DNA from: Brucella sp. BE17
Lineage (GTDB): Bacteria; Pseudomonadota; Alphaproteobacteria; Rhizobiales; Rhizobiaceae
Length of the DNA stretch: 64,000 bases
Direction: 5' to 3'
Assembly: GCF_039545455.1 (NCBI RefSeq)
Contig: NZ_CP154468.1
Coordinates: 1 to 64,000, forward strand
Position 1 is the first letter of the stretch, and every line of letters begins with the position of its first letter. Below the pieces are notes generated by a model that was not told where the DNA came from, did not search any database, and saw only the letters and a program-made list of their open reading frames with translations. Positions 35,208 to 43,901 of this stretch are shown in pieces. Position numbers and translations under genes: made by a program.

Positions 35208-35918
35208 TCATGGCCAATTCGGGGTTCCAGACTGTCCGTCCGGGGGCAGCAAGGTCAGTTGCTCTCGCATCGCGAGAAACCGCGTGACGGTTTCGGCATC
35301 GGCCCTCGCCTCATATTCTTCCAGAAACGCATCAATTTGGTCCCTGTGCATCTTATGACTGACCCAATTGTCCTCGGGCGGCATAATCGACCACTGTGTC
35401 TCGATATTGCGGGCTGCGGCTTGCCACACTGCATCGGAGGTCTCGTGCACCAAGGTCACATTGGCTTTGTTGCCCTCGACATAAGCGAGCATGACTCGAT
35501 CGCCCGGGACCGCTCTCGCACCATTCAGAAGATATGGCCCCAGCAGCCCGACATTACGCTGCACATAGCTTTTCCACGAGCTGCCGTCGTTCTCTTCGAC
35601 GCGCAGATCATACCTTATATTTTCGCCCAGTTGCGTAGCGCGACCGAGGTTGAAAACGTGAAAAGGCGTGACGCGCTCTATAACGGCCGTTCGATGCACT
35701 CCTGCGGTTCGCAGATAGGCGGCGTTGATATGGGGCAGCGCGACCGCTGCAACACCAGACGTGGCGAAGGCTGTAAGGACAAACAGGCTCGCCAACCGCT
35801 TTTTATTGTGACGCTGCGTCGTCCAGTAAACGAGGCGAAACAGGGCACAGACGACGATTGCCGTCACGTAGAAGTTCCAGCTAAGAAAACCAAGCATCCC
35901 AGAAAGCATCGCCGACAT
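35208..35918 (-). CDS. Membrane protein of unknown function, 236 residues
   Basis: Two TM segments (about 13-33 and 43-63) precede an extracytoplasmic strand-rich region (TAVIERVTPFHVFNLGRATQLGENIRYDLRV) and an acidic helical tail (DAFLEEYEARADAETVTRFLAMREQL). I do not recognise the family. It lies 2 bp after the upstream exported-protein gene, and 13 bp before the two-TM gene. Confidence 0.6.
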   Translation of the reverse strand: MSAMLSGMLGFLSWNFYVTAIVVCALFRLVYWTTQRHNKKRLASLFVLTAFATSGVAAVALPHINAAYLRTAGVHRTAVIERVTPFHVFNLGRATQLGENIRYDLRVEENDGSSWKSYVQRNVGLLGPYLLNGARAVPGDRVMLAYVEGNKANVTLVHETSDAVWQAAARNIETQWSIMPPEDNWVSHKMHRDQIDAFLEEYEARADAETVTRFLAMREQLTLLPPDGQSGTPNWP

Positions 35919-35920
35919 AG

Positions 35921-36286
35921 TTAGTCGATGCCCCGACGCTTCTTCATCAACTTAGCTTCTTCCTGACCTAACGCGAAAGCCTTTTGACCAATCCAGCGAT
36001 TAGCGCTTTCCTTGCCATCCCGGCGGGCGCGCCTGTTATACTCTGGGACCAGAGCCTGTATCGCAGCACGCACCCTGGCCTTGGCTGCATCGTCCAGTTC
36101 GACTTGGGCGGGCGCTGCCTTCGGGGTCCTTGAGCTGCCTGCATTTTCGCGGTCACGCTGATACTGATCATTGGGAAAGAGGTAACCGGGACTGGCCGTC
36201 GTGACGGGCGGCACGAATATATCTTGCGCAAAGACGGGGCTTTGCACGCTAACGATGGCAAGCACAATAGCGATATGTTTAAGCAT
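35921..36286 (-). CDS. Small exported basic protein
   Basis: From the ATG at 36286, preceded by GGAGACCG, the protein has about 121 residues: a signal peptide (MLKHIAIVLAIVSVQSPVFAQ), a proline-rich stretch (DIFVPPVTTASPGYLFPNDQYQRDREN) and a helical basic tail (KARVRAAIQALVPEYNRRARRDGKESANRWIGQKAFALGQEEAKLMKKRRG). It is the first gene of a three-gene minus-strand unit. A longer start at 36412 lacks a ribosome site. Confidence 0.55.
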   Translation of the reverse strand: MLKHIAIVLAIVSVQSPVFAQDIFVPPVTTASPGYLFPNDQYQRDRENAGSSRTPKAAPAQVELDDAAKARVRAAIQALVPEYNRRARRDGKESANRWIGQKAFALGQEEAKLMKKRRGID

Positions 36287-36549
36287 GGTGTCGGTCTCCG
36301 TGATTTCAGATAAGACGCATCGGGTTTTGAAAACCTTGGTATGACACCGCCCAAGATTTTCATGATACCCAACGTCAAATCTCACAAGACACCAACTGGC
36401 CCGACATTGCAAAGATGCATGTCAATCAGCATCCAAACGGGCCCCTTTATCGGCGTCCCAAAAGTACCCCCTCCTTTTAGTTGCAACGGTTAGCGCACGG
36501 GGCCCTGGAGCTCTCAATTTAGCGCAGGGGCTGCGCGTGCGGATCGTTA

Positions 36550-36692
36550 TCGTTCTTCGGCCTTAGCTTTGAGTTCGATTTTTGAAGCACCACGATTCAT
36601 TTCCAGTTTCAATGATCTCGTCATAAGCGCTGCGCATGCCGTAATGCTTCAGCGTCCTCATCATGTCGAAGATTTGGGATCGTTCCATATCA
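36550..36692 (-). pseudogene. istB: IstB fragment of an IS21-family element
   Basis: The minus strand reads MERSQIFDMMRTLKHYGMRSAYDEI, the standard IstB start, then loses similarity after about 27 codons. The rest of this helper ATPase gene is missing, so the element cannot move on its own. Confidence 0.75.
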
Positions 36693-37003
36693 GCTTGACC
36701 TTCTGAGGCTGTCGTACGCGCACAATCGGCTAGAGGCTCATGGGAAAGGCGAAGCGCATCGGGGATGGAAAGGATGGCGGTTGGCTGTGGGTCACGCTTG
36801 AGAGCCAGAATGTTGATTGCGGAGAATACGCCCTAATCAAGCGCCTCCTGGCAGGCCACCTCGACTGCAGGAAGACCGTCAATGCCGACACATTCGAGGA
36901 TCGACACCATCTGCCTGTCCTCGTCATGCATGGCCTTGAGCTTGCGGCGCACATTTTCCATGGAAGCTGGTAAAACCCAGTCATGGAATGGCGCTCCATC
37001 CCT

Positions 37004-37853
37004 TAGGGTCAGGACCTATTAAATAACTTGCACCTCTGCGGAGGCTTTGATTCATTTGGATCGAAAGGAGTTCCGCGATGAGTGAGTTACTGTTGTTTTC
37101 AGAGGTGCAGATGCGCGGCATCGAACCGTATTTTCCGCTGTCGCACGGCATTCCGCGCGTTGATGACCGTCTAATTTTGAGTGGCATCATCTTTGTTTTG
37201 CGCAATGGGCTGCGTTGGCGTGACGCACCGAGAGAATACGGTCCACACAAGACGATCTATAACCGTTTCATCCGGTGGAGTAGGCTGGGCGTGTTCAACC
37301 GCATTCTTGCCGAACTGACCGCCAAACGCGGTAAGCTCGAACAACTGATGATCGACGCCACCCACTTGAAAGCCCACCGTACCGCAGCCAGTCTGCTAAA
37401 AAAGGGGATGTTCCCAGACGTATTGGGCGGACCAAAGGCGGGCTGAACTCTAAGCTGCATGCCGTCTGCGATGATCACGGTCGACCACTCATCCTGCTTC
37501 TGAGCGAAGGGCAGATGAGCGATTATAAAGGAGCGGCAAAGATGCTTCCCGCGTTTCCCAAGGCCAAATCCTTGTTGGCTGACAAGGGGTATGACGCCGA
37601 CTGGTTTCGAGACGCCTTGGCAGCCCGTAAGATTACCGCGTGCATTCCATCTCGGGCAAACCGCAAACTCGCCATCCCGTATGACCCGGTGCTCTATAAA
37701 AAGCGCCACAAAATCGAAAACATGTTCGGCAAGCTTAAGGACTGGAGGAGAATTCATACACGATACGACCCATGCGCCCACGCATTCTTCTCAAGCATAT
37801 GCTTCGCTGCAGCCGTGATCTTCTGGCTTGGATTTAACGAGTCCTGACCCTAG
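37004..37853 (+). mobile_element. IS5-family (IS427-like) insertion sequence
   Basis: Terminal inverted repeats GGGTCAGGAC at about 37006 and GTCCTGACCC ending at about 37850 are bounded by TA on both sides, which fits the TNA target of the IS427 group. The 850-bp element encodes a transposase in two frames and sits inside the istA relic, so it arrived later. Confidence 0.88.
37078..37847 (+). CDS. IS5-family transposase, two frames joined by a -1 shift
   Basis: The first frame (37078-37446) encodes MSELLLFSEVQMRGIEPYFPL, the IS427-type N-terminus, and the first catalytic Asp in LMIDATHLKAH. At the slippery AAAAAAGGGG run near 37398 a -1 shift gives GDVPRRIGRTKGGLNSKLHAV, then the second Asp in LADKGYDADW and the Glu in KIENMFGKLKDWRRI, to the stop at 37847. 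This two-frame arrangement is usual for the group, so the element may be active. Confidence 0.85.
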
Positions 37854-39116
37854 CGCCCCCGGCTTGCGTGCCAGGACCGGAACATAATGCCATGGATTAT
37901 AGATCGTCTCGCCACGGCCAAAGCGGCGTTCATGCCGCCCGATCTAGATCCCATTTTGCCGGATGACAATGCGATCGGCATAGGCATGAATCTCGGCAGG
38001 ACGACCGACCGCGCTCGACATTACCGAATATTTGTTATTGTCGAAACGCACGAGGCAGATCTTGTCGGTAGAGGCCTGTATAGCGTGGAATCCATCGAAC
38101 TTGACGGGATATCCGACCAGAGGGGGCTTCTCCGTTTCGAACACATCCCAGATCGTGCGCTCCTTCTGATCGACATGCTTATGAACGCGCGCGTAGCTGA
38201 TGCATTTGTCCAGCAGCCAGCCGTTTAGCTCATCGTAGGATTTAAAGCGCAGGCGCGGCGTGACGAAGCGCTCCCGCACCAGATTAACCTGGTTCTCGAC
38301 CTGGCCTTTCTCCCAGCCGGACGCAGGCGTGCAAGCCACAGGCTCGGCCAGGTAATGGCTGCACATCTGCTGAAAGCGACGGTTGTATCGTCGTTCCTTG
38401 CCGACAAAGACCGTTTCCACCGTAGTCTTCATATTGTCGTAGATACCGCGTGTGCACGCCCCGCCGAAGAAGGCAAAAGCCCGATCATGTGCATCAAAAA
38501 CCATTTCCTGTGTCTCGCGCGGGTAGGCTCTGACATACATCATCGGGCTGTGGTAGAGCCGAACATGCGCAACTTTCACCTTTGTCGTCACACCGTTCAG
38601 CACGACAATCTCGTGGCTCCAGTCGAACTGGTAGGCTTCGCCCGGTGCGAGTAGAGGGGTGGGTAGGCTTCCGCTGTGACGGATCCGCGCTGCTTCGCCC
38701 AGGTGAGGGCGGAGCGCCGGACCGTGTCGTAACCACCATCGTAGCCCAGATCGCGCAAATCCTCGAATATCCGGATCAGCGTCAACCGTTAACGCGACGG
38801 CTTGGCTTCATTGGTCAGCAGCATTCCATCGAGATGATCCGGCCAGGGACCGAGCTTTGGTTGAGATTGACGGGACCGCTCGTATTTAAACTCCGTCTCT
38901 TCACTGCCCAGAACCTTCCGCACAACTTTCCCCGATATGCCAACTCACGGCAGATCGCTTTGATCGATTTACCTTGCACCCGCGCAAGCCGACGTATCCT
39001 TGAAATCGTATCCACTACAAACATCCAAATAGATAACCTCCGATTGAAAACCGAAGGTCATGTTACCCGCTAATAAGGGGGCACGTCTGGATGTAGATAC
39101 CCCTATCAAGGGGGCC

Positions 39117-39308
39117 TTATTCCACGCCGAATGACAATCGGCCAGGTCTCAAACGATACAACGTAGAGAGAGCGCAAACCGGCGGGGGAAACTCGTCACG
39201 CTGCTCCATTTCATAGATAGTGCTGTCAGCCATCGGCACCATTTCGCGCAACTGCTGCCACCGGATTGTTCTCCGAATTTGCGTAGTTTCGAACTTTGCC
39301 ATGCTCAA
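39117..39308 (-). pseudogene. Frameshifted AlpA-family regulator
   Basis: The N-terminus (IRWQQLREMVPMADSTIYEMEQRDEFPPP) matches AlpA proteins such as the one at 13680. After about residue 42 the expected continuation (RFALSLRCIV, DLADCHSAW) is in another frame and carries a stop. An AlpA relic here suggests the end of an old integrated element. I see nothing supportable in 39309-39583. Confidence 0.65.
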
Positions 39309-39583
39309 TCTCCTGCATTGCTGAGGAGATTGAGCATGATAGATGCTGATACTGGAAGCCCCTTCGGAATTCCGTGCGGTATTTTCGGGCTATAGCGTAC
39401 ACCTCGGCAGGTTCTTCTTGTTTGCTAGTTGCAGCATATGGGAAGACAGGCGCTGATGGATAAGGCGAAGGCATGGCATCTATCCTTCTCCGAAAGGGCA
39501 TGCTCGGCAATGCTGACGCCGTTCGCAGGTCGCGCAGGCTTGCCGGCTGATCGACCAGTGCCGTACCGGCAAGCCTACCGGCA

Positions 39584-40327
39584 TCAGGCGATTTCGAGCG
39601 ACGCCTGCTGCGCGCGCTCTTCGGGGTCGAACATCGGAGTGCCGCCGAGCGCATCCGTCACCGACACTTCATCTTGGAGCACATCCCAATGCTCGGCGAG
39701 TTGGCCGTTCTTGACCCGGAAAAGATCGACAACGACCTGCGGCGCCTCCGCCCACCCTCGGATGCGACCATGTATCGCGACAAAGTCGCCTTCGGCAACG
39801 ACGAGGCCGGGCTCGTAGTAGACGTCCAACGATAGGCCGCCGACGAGCGACTTCAGGGCGTCACGACCCTGCGGTATGTTTGGATTATGCTGCACATAGT
39901 CGGGTGCATAGAACCTCTCAACGGCTGCGGCGTCGCGACGCTGAAACAGCGCGGTCATCGCCTCCAGCACTAGCGCCTTGTTGCGCTCTGGTCGTGCGTC
40001 GGACAGGTCGGCGGCGGGATTGGTCACGACGATCTGGCCGGTCATTCGAAGGAGTTCGCCATCGGCGAGGGTTACGAACGAGTGCACGATGCCGCGATCA
40101 TAGTTCTGTACGTTGGTGACGGTCGCTCCGCTTTCCTCCTTCCAGCTCACGGCGAAGATGCTGTTGCCGAGCGGAAACACCTCGATCGCAACCGTTTCGC
40201 TATGCGCGAACGGTCCCTCTGCGATCACAAACGACATTTCGGTAAGCGAACGAAGTGTCAAGCTGGCTTTGAAGTTCGGATAGGTGACGTCCATTTCCTG
40301 TCCGACGGGATATCTATCAATCGACAT
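39584..40327 (-). CDS. MoaF-like/SnoaL-like two-domain protein
   Basis: From the ATG at 40327 with an AAGGAG site, the 247-residue protein has an N-terminal lipocalin-like domain (YPVGQEMDVTYPNFKASLTLRSLTEM, FAVSWKEESGATVTNVQNYDRGIVHSFV) resembling MoaF-related proteins. A C-terminal NTF2/SnoaL-like domain follows (ALVLEAMTALFQRRDAAAVERFYAPDYVQHNPNIPQGRDALKSLV, then VVVDLFRVKNGQLAEHWDVLQ). The latter pattern is typical of predicted SnoaL-like polyketide cyclase/hydrolase relatives. No reaction can be assigned. It lies near an isochorismatase-like gene on the same strand. Confidence 0.75.
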   Translation of the reverse strand: MSIDRYPVGQEMDVTYPNFKASLTLRSLTEMSFVIAEGPFAHSETVAIEVFPLGNSIFAVSWKEESGATVTNVQNYDRGIVHSFVTLADGELLRMTGQIVVTNPAADLSDARPERNKALVLEAMTALFQRRDAAAVERFYAPDYVQHNPNIPQGRDALKSLVGGLSLDVYYEPGLVVAEGDFVAIHGRIRGWAEAPQVVVDLFRVKNGQLAEHWDVLQDEVSVTDALGGTPMFDPEERAQQASLEIA

Positions 40328-40421
40328 TATATTGCTCCTTAGTCTGTTGGAGTGGGACGTCGGGATCATGACGAGATCCGCTCGCCGGAGTTCGCACGGT
40401 GTTCCCGTCGTCCGCTTTGGA

Positions 40422-41072
40422 TCAGCTTTCCGCCGATACCGGCATGTTGAGAAGCTGCTGCTCCCAGAGGTACGCGATGCCGCTGCCGGCGCAGTGATCC
40501 TTAAAGATGTCCATTAGGACGTCGGCTGTCTCCATGCGCGCCCAGTCCCGCTGCCACTCGCCCGCCAGCGCCACCCAGGTCATCACGTTTGCGCCGGCCG
40601 CGATCATGCGGTGGATCGCCACCTCATGCGCCTCGGTCGATACGCCACCGCATGCGTCGGTGATGACCGTGACATCCCAGCCTTCGCCGAGCGCCTGGAT
40701 CGCGGGCATTGCCACGCAAATCTCGGTCCACAGACCGGCGATGATAAGCTGTTTGCGGCCGGTTGCCTTGACCGCCTCCACGGTCGGCTTGTCTTCCCAG
40801 GTGTTGATGAATGTTCGGTCATAGATTTCCTGACCCGGGAATACATCGGTGACCTGTTTGAAGATATCCCCGCCGCGCGCGCCGAGCACGCTGGTCAGGA
40901 TCGTTGGCACGTTGAAGCCCTTGGCGAGCTTGGCCAGCCCAGTGGTATTGTTAACGACGGTCTGAGGATCGTGGCTGTTCACGTTAGTGAGCTGGTAGGG
41001 CTGATGATCGATCAGGACGAGGACGGAGTCCTCAGGGCGAAGGAGCGACGAGAGGCCGTTACGAAGGGTCAT
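40422..41072 (-). CDS. Isochorismatase-family hydrolase, YcaC type
   Basis: The 216-residue cysteine hydrolase-fold protein has the catalytic Asp in LVLIDHQPYQ (about 18-27), a Lys equivalent in the NTWEDKPTVEAVKATGRKQLIIAG stretch, and the nucleophile Cys in GLWTEICVAMPAIQALGEGWDVTVITDACGGVS. The closest named group is YcaC-like hydrolases of unknown substrate. ATG at 41072 is preceded by GGATA. It may form a unit with the MoaF/SnoaL gene. Confidence 0.85.
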   Translation of the reverse strand: MTLRNGLSSLLRPEDSVLVLIDHQPYQLTNVNSHDPQTVVNNTTGLAKLAKGFNVPTILTSVLGARGGDIFKQVTDVFPGQEIYDRTFINTWEDKPTVEAVKATGRKQLIIAGLWTEICVAMPAIQALGEGWDVTVITDACGGVSTEAHEVAIHRMIAAGANVMTWVALAGEWQRDWARMETADVLMDIFKDHCAGSGIAYLWEQQLLNMPVSAES

Positions 41073-41216
41073 GGTTATCCTTTCGGAAGTAGGTAGGAGC
41101 TAAGATGTTGAGGGCCCGCCTCGCTGACGATGCCCGGATGCACATTGCCAGCGCGTCTGGTGCTACGGTAGCGATGGAAACTGTCATACAGTGTCGCAGG
41201 AACTGGAACGCTAAAT

Positions 41217-41414
41217 TTAGCTTGAAGCGCTACTTGCTTTCGCTCGAGTCATGATGTCGGCGGCCTGACGGCCACTACGCGCTGCGTATAAGATTGATCG
41301 CAAGGCGGCGACTGGCGCCGCTTGAGCAGGTTCTGCCTGTCCGTAATTTGCCGATCGCCGCACTGTTTGGTTCGCGCTGACGCTCTCCGCTCCCGGTATC
41401 AACGCGGCGAGCAT
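41217..41414 (-). CDS. Possible small exported protein
   Basis: The sequence around the start (LSQLALPAAAMLAALIPGAESVSA) looks like a signal peptide, with a short mature part (RRSANYGQAEPAQAAPVAALRSILYAARSGRQAADIM). The true start may be upstream of 41414. No family recognised; it could be the 3' end of a lost gene. Confidence 0.3.
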   Translation of the reverse strand: MLAALIPGAESVSANQTVRRSANYGQAEPAQAAPVAALRSILYAARSGRQAADIMTRAKASSASS

Positions 41415-41540
41415 TGCCGCGGCGGGGAGGGCAAGCTGGCTTAATCCGGCGCTCGCGCGCTGTGGGAAGGCGTCAGCTAACGCCTATTGACCGGATGAGA
41501 GCCGCGTCACGAAATCGATTGCGTCAGATACGGCGATGAT

Positions 41541-42731
41541 TTAGGTCGATCGTGCGTCGGCAAAGGGGTAAATCAGCGTGCCTGACGCCAGGTCCAGCGG
41601 GGCCAATACGACTTGTCGCTCACCACTGCGGAACTGGTTGACGTCGTGTCCCTTGATGCCTTCAAATTGCACCTGCACCACGCGCGGGTGGGTCCATTCG
41701 CCTCGCGTCCCGAAGGCGATTCTGCCCATCACCGTCGAGAACCCCGTATTGCGGGTGAAATCGGAGAGCTTGCTGTCGTCGAGGCTTCCGGTGCGCTCGA
41801 TTGCCTCGGCGACGACCTGCAACTGAGCATAGGCGAGCGGCGCCATATAATGACCTAGCGGATCGATATCCGTTCCTGCCGTGCGCTGGCGGTACTCTTC
41901 CAAAAGCTCGGATACGCCCTTGAAGGCCAGCGCTGGTGCCGGAACCCAATATTCGTAATTCAAAATACCGTTGAGGAGAGGACCAAGATCAGCTTTCACG
42001 TCGCCATTCTGTGGACCAATCATGCTCGCACCGACCATCTTCGGACGGAACGGATGTGTACCGATTGCGCGGATCAGATCGATCGAGTCCTGAAGATAGG
42101 TGCATAGGAAGAGGAGGTCGCATTTACTGGTAGCAACATCGTCAAGGAACGGCGTGAAGTCGGTGGTCGCGAGCGGATATGCGGCCTCGTAAATAACGTT
42201 GAAGCCGTAATTCTTGGCGTTTTCATGGGCACCCAGGACAGGATTGCGCGCAAATACCGCGTCGGCCGAGAGGATTCCGACTGTCTTGGGCGTAGGGGTC
42301 TGGCGTGCGGCGATATCGAAGAATCCCTCGGTAAGCGCGACGTTGGGTTCCGGACCGGTGGGAATCATGGCGAAGTAGTTTTCGTAGCTCAGCTCGTTGT
42401 TTGCGCCGAGCGCCATGAGCGCAACAAAAAAGCGTTGCCGCGTACTGATCTCAGGCAGCGCGGCGAGGTTGGTGTTCGTTCCGTAACCGCCAATGACAAG
42501 ATCGACCTTATCCTTGTCAATGAGACGTCTGTAGAGCGCGGCGACCTGTGCCGCCTCGCCGGTGTCATCGTAGCAGATAAGCTCCACGGGGCGTCCAAGA
42601 AGGCCGCCGCGGCGGTTGATGTCGTCGCGCCAGATCTCATGCGCAAGCTTCGCCGATTTGCTGTTCCCGGAAACCGGTCCGGTCAGAGACAGGCAATAGC
42701 CGATTTTGATCGGCGACTGGTCGTATACCAT
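41541..42731 (-). CDS. Branched-chain amino-acid/urea-type ABC binding protein without signal peptide
   Basis: The 396-residue protein is a Peripla_BP_6 member: IKIGYCLSLTGPVSGNSKSAKLAHEIWRDDINRRGG, LICYDDTGEAAQVAALYRRLI, VDLVIGGYGTNTNLA. Such proteins normally bind amides or branched-chain amino acids in the periplasm. Here the N-terminus (MVYDQSPIKIGYCL) begins directly with the domain and has no signal peptide, and no permease or ATPase genes lie nearby. It may act in the cytoplasm as a ligand sensor, like AmiC, or be an orphan that lost its leader. Confidence 0.8.
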   Translation of the reverse strand: MVYDQSPIKIGYCLSLTGPVSGNSKSAKLAHEIWRDDINRRGGLLGRPVELICYDDTGEAAQVAALYRRLIDKDKVDLVIGGYGTNTNLAALPEISTRQRFFVALMALGANNELSYENYFAMIPTGPEPNVALTEGFFDIAARQTPTPKTVGILSADAVFARNPVLGAHENAKNYGFNVIYEAAYPLATTDFTPFLDDVATSKCDLLFLCTYLQDSIDLIRAIGTHPFRPKMVGASMIGPQNGDVKADLGPLLNGILNYEYWVPAPALAFKGVSELLEEYRQRTAGTDIDPLGHYMAPLAYAQLQVVAEAIERTGSLDDSKLSDFTRNTGFSTVMGRIAFGTRGEWTHPRVVQVQFEGIKGHDVNQFRSGERQVVLAPLDLASGTLIYPFADARST

Positions 42732-42811
42732 TATTTAAACCTCCGGCTAATCGAGGAAAACATGAAGAGTGCGGATGAGTCCGCCCTCTATGCGAGCGAC
42801 ATCGAGGCCTG

Positions 42812-43744
42812 TCACTGCAGGAGGGCCATCGGGCGGTCCTCCAGCCCACTGAAGACGGCCAAAACCGTGGTGCCCGAGCGCGGGTCGAATGGCCCGAAAA
42901 CTGAAATCGGGGGCATGTGGTCGAGCAGGTCCGTTACGGCCTGCGAGATGGCCGCATGATCCTCAACCGACTGGTCCTGCTCGTTCAGGAGCGCATCCGC
43001 TGCATAAAGCTCACGGATCGCCTCGAGCCTGCGCGCCGGGTCCCGTTCGCCAAAAACCCGCGACAGACTGGCTTGCATTATCGCATCGAAATCGGCTGCC
43101 AACTCAATCGGGGCAGCCTCGACGACTAGCGAAGCTAAGCGTGTCACGATGCCATCGATTTGCGACTTTGCCGCTGTGATGGCCGCTTCTCGCGCCTGCG
43201 GACCATATCCAATCCGCTCGGCATGAGCGAACACCACCTCGGTGATGCCGATGAAACTGAGAAGCTGCCGTAGGTAAGGCTTTTGAAAGTCGATCGACTT
43301 GTTTGGTCCTTCCGTATAGACGCCGCCGCGGGCTTCGATCGCGATCACGCGCTTACCGATGAGCAAGCCCTTTGGGCCATCCTCGTCATAGACGAATGTC
43401 ACGCTCGGCCGTATCACATGGTCGAACCAGACGCGGAGCGGCGTGGGAAGGCTCCAATTGTACATTGGTACGCCGAAGACGATCACGTCGGCGACACGCA
43501 GCTCTTCGATCAGCTCATCCGATAGCGCCTGCGTGGCCAGCTCATCCGGAGTGTTCGCGATCGCCCTGACACCGGCGGCTGTGGCGGGGGTTAAGTGGGG
43601 AATCGGCCCATAGCTTAGGTTACGGTGGACGATGTTACTGTCGGGTTCGGCTTCCAACAGCCGGTGAACATCGTGATCAACTAGGTTCCGAGATATCGAT
43701 GCGTCCCCCGAGACGCTGCTGTTGACGACGAGAATCTGACACAC
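42812..43744 (-). CDS. FMN-dependent NADH-azoreductase fused to a SnoaL-like domain
   Basis: From the GTG at 43744, preceded by GGGAG, the protein has about 310 residues. Residues 1-200 are an AzoR-type flavodoxin-like quinone/azo reductase (CQILVVNSSVSGDASISRNLV, VFGVPMYNWSLPTPLRVWFDHVIRPSVTF, VIAIEARGGVYTEGP, LRQLLSFIGITEVVFAHAE). The last 90 residues (FDAIMQASLSRVFGERDPARRLEAIRELYAADALLNE) look like a partial NTF2/SnoaL domain. AzoR proteins usually end near residue 200, so the fusion is unusual. It is near a LysR gene that may regulate it. Confidence 0.8.
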   Translation of the reverse strand: MCQILVVNSSVSGDASISRNLVDHDVHRLLEAEPDSNIVHRNLSYGPIPHLTPATAAGVRAIANTPDELATQALSDELIEELRVADVIVFGVPMYNWSLPTPLRVWFDHVIRPSVTFVYDEDGPKGLLIGKRVIAIEARGGVYTEGPNKSIDFQKPYLRQLLSFIGITEVVFAHAERIGYGPQAREAAITAAKSQIDGIVTRLASLVVEAAPIELAADFDAIMQASLSRVFGERDPARRLEAIRELYAADALLNEQDQSVEDHAAISQAVTDLLDHMPPISVFGPFDPRSGTTVLAVFSGLEDRPMALLQ

Positions 43745-43901
43745 ATAACACTCCCGTTGCTTTTCAAGCTGAACGGATAGCATTGCTAAATGTGCGGCAG
43801 TAGTGCCGCAGGGTGATAAGCTGTGTCGCAGAAAGCGGAACGGCCGCTTGAATCACCGTCTTGGTTCAGCGAAGAGCAGGTAGGAGTCGAGCGGAGGACT
43901 C

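Larger units (their letters stand above)
36700..39024 (-). pseudogene. istA: IstA transposase of an IS21-family relic, split by an IS5-family insertion
   Basis: The minus strand starts at 39024 with the IstA helix-turn-helix (MFVVDTISRIRRLARVQGKSIKAICREL). It continues through LIRIFEDLRDLGYDGGYDTVRRSA and the DDE domain (VKVAHVRLYHSPMMYVRAYPRETQ, CTRGIYDNMKT, GWEKGQVENQVNLVRERF), then IVIRQNGI followed by an in-frame stop and HERRFGRGETIYNPWHYVPVLARKPG up to about 37854. After the inserted element it resumes APFHDWVLPASMENVRRKLKAM and ends near 36700, just before the istB start. Several frameshifts and stops disable it. Confidence 0.85.
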
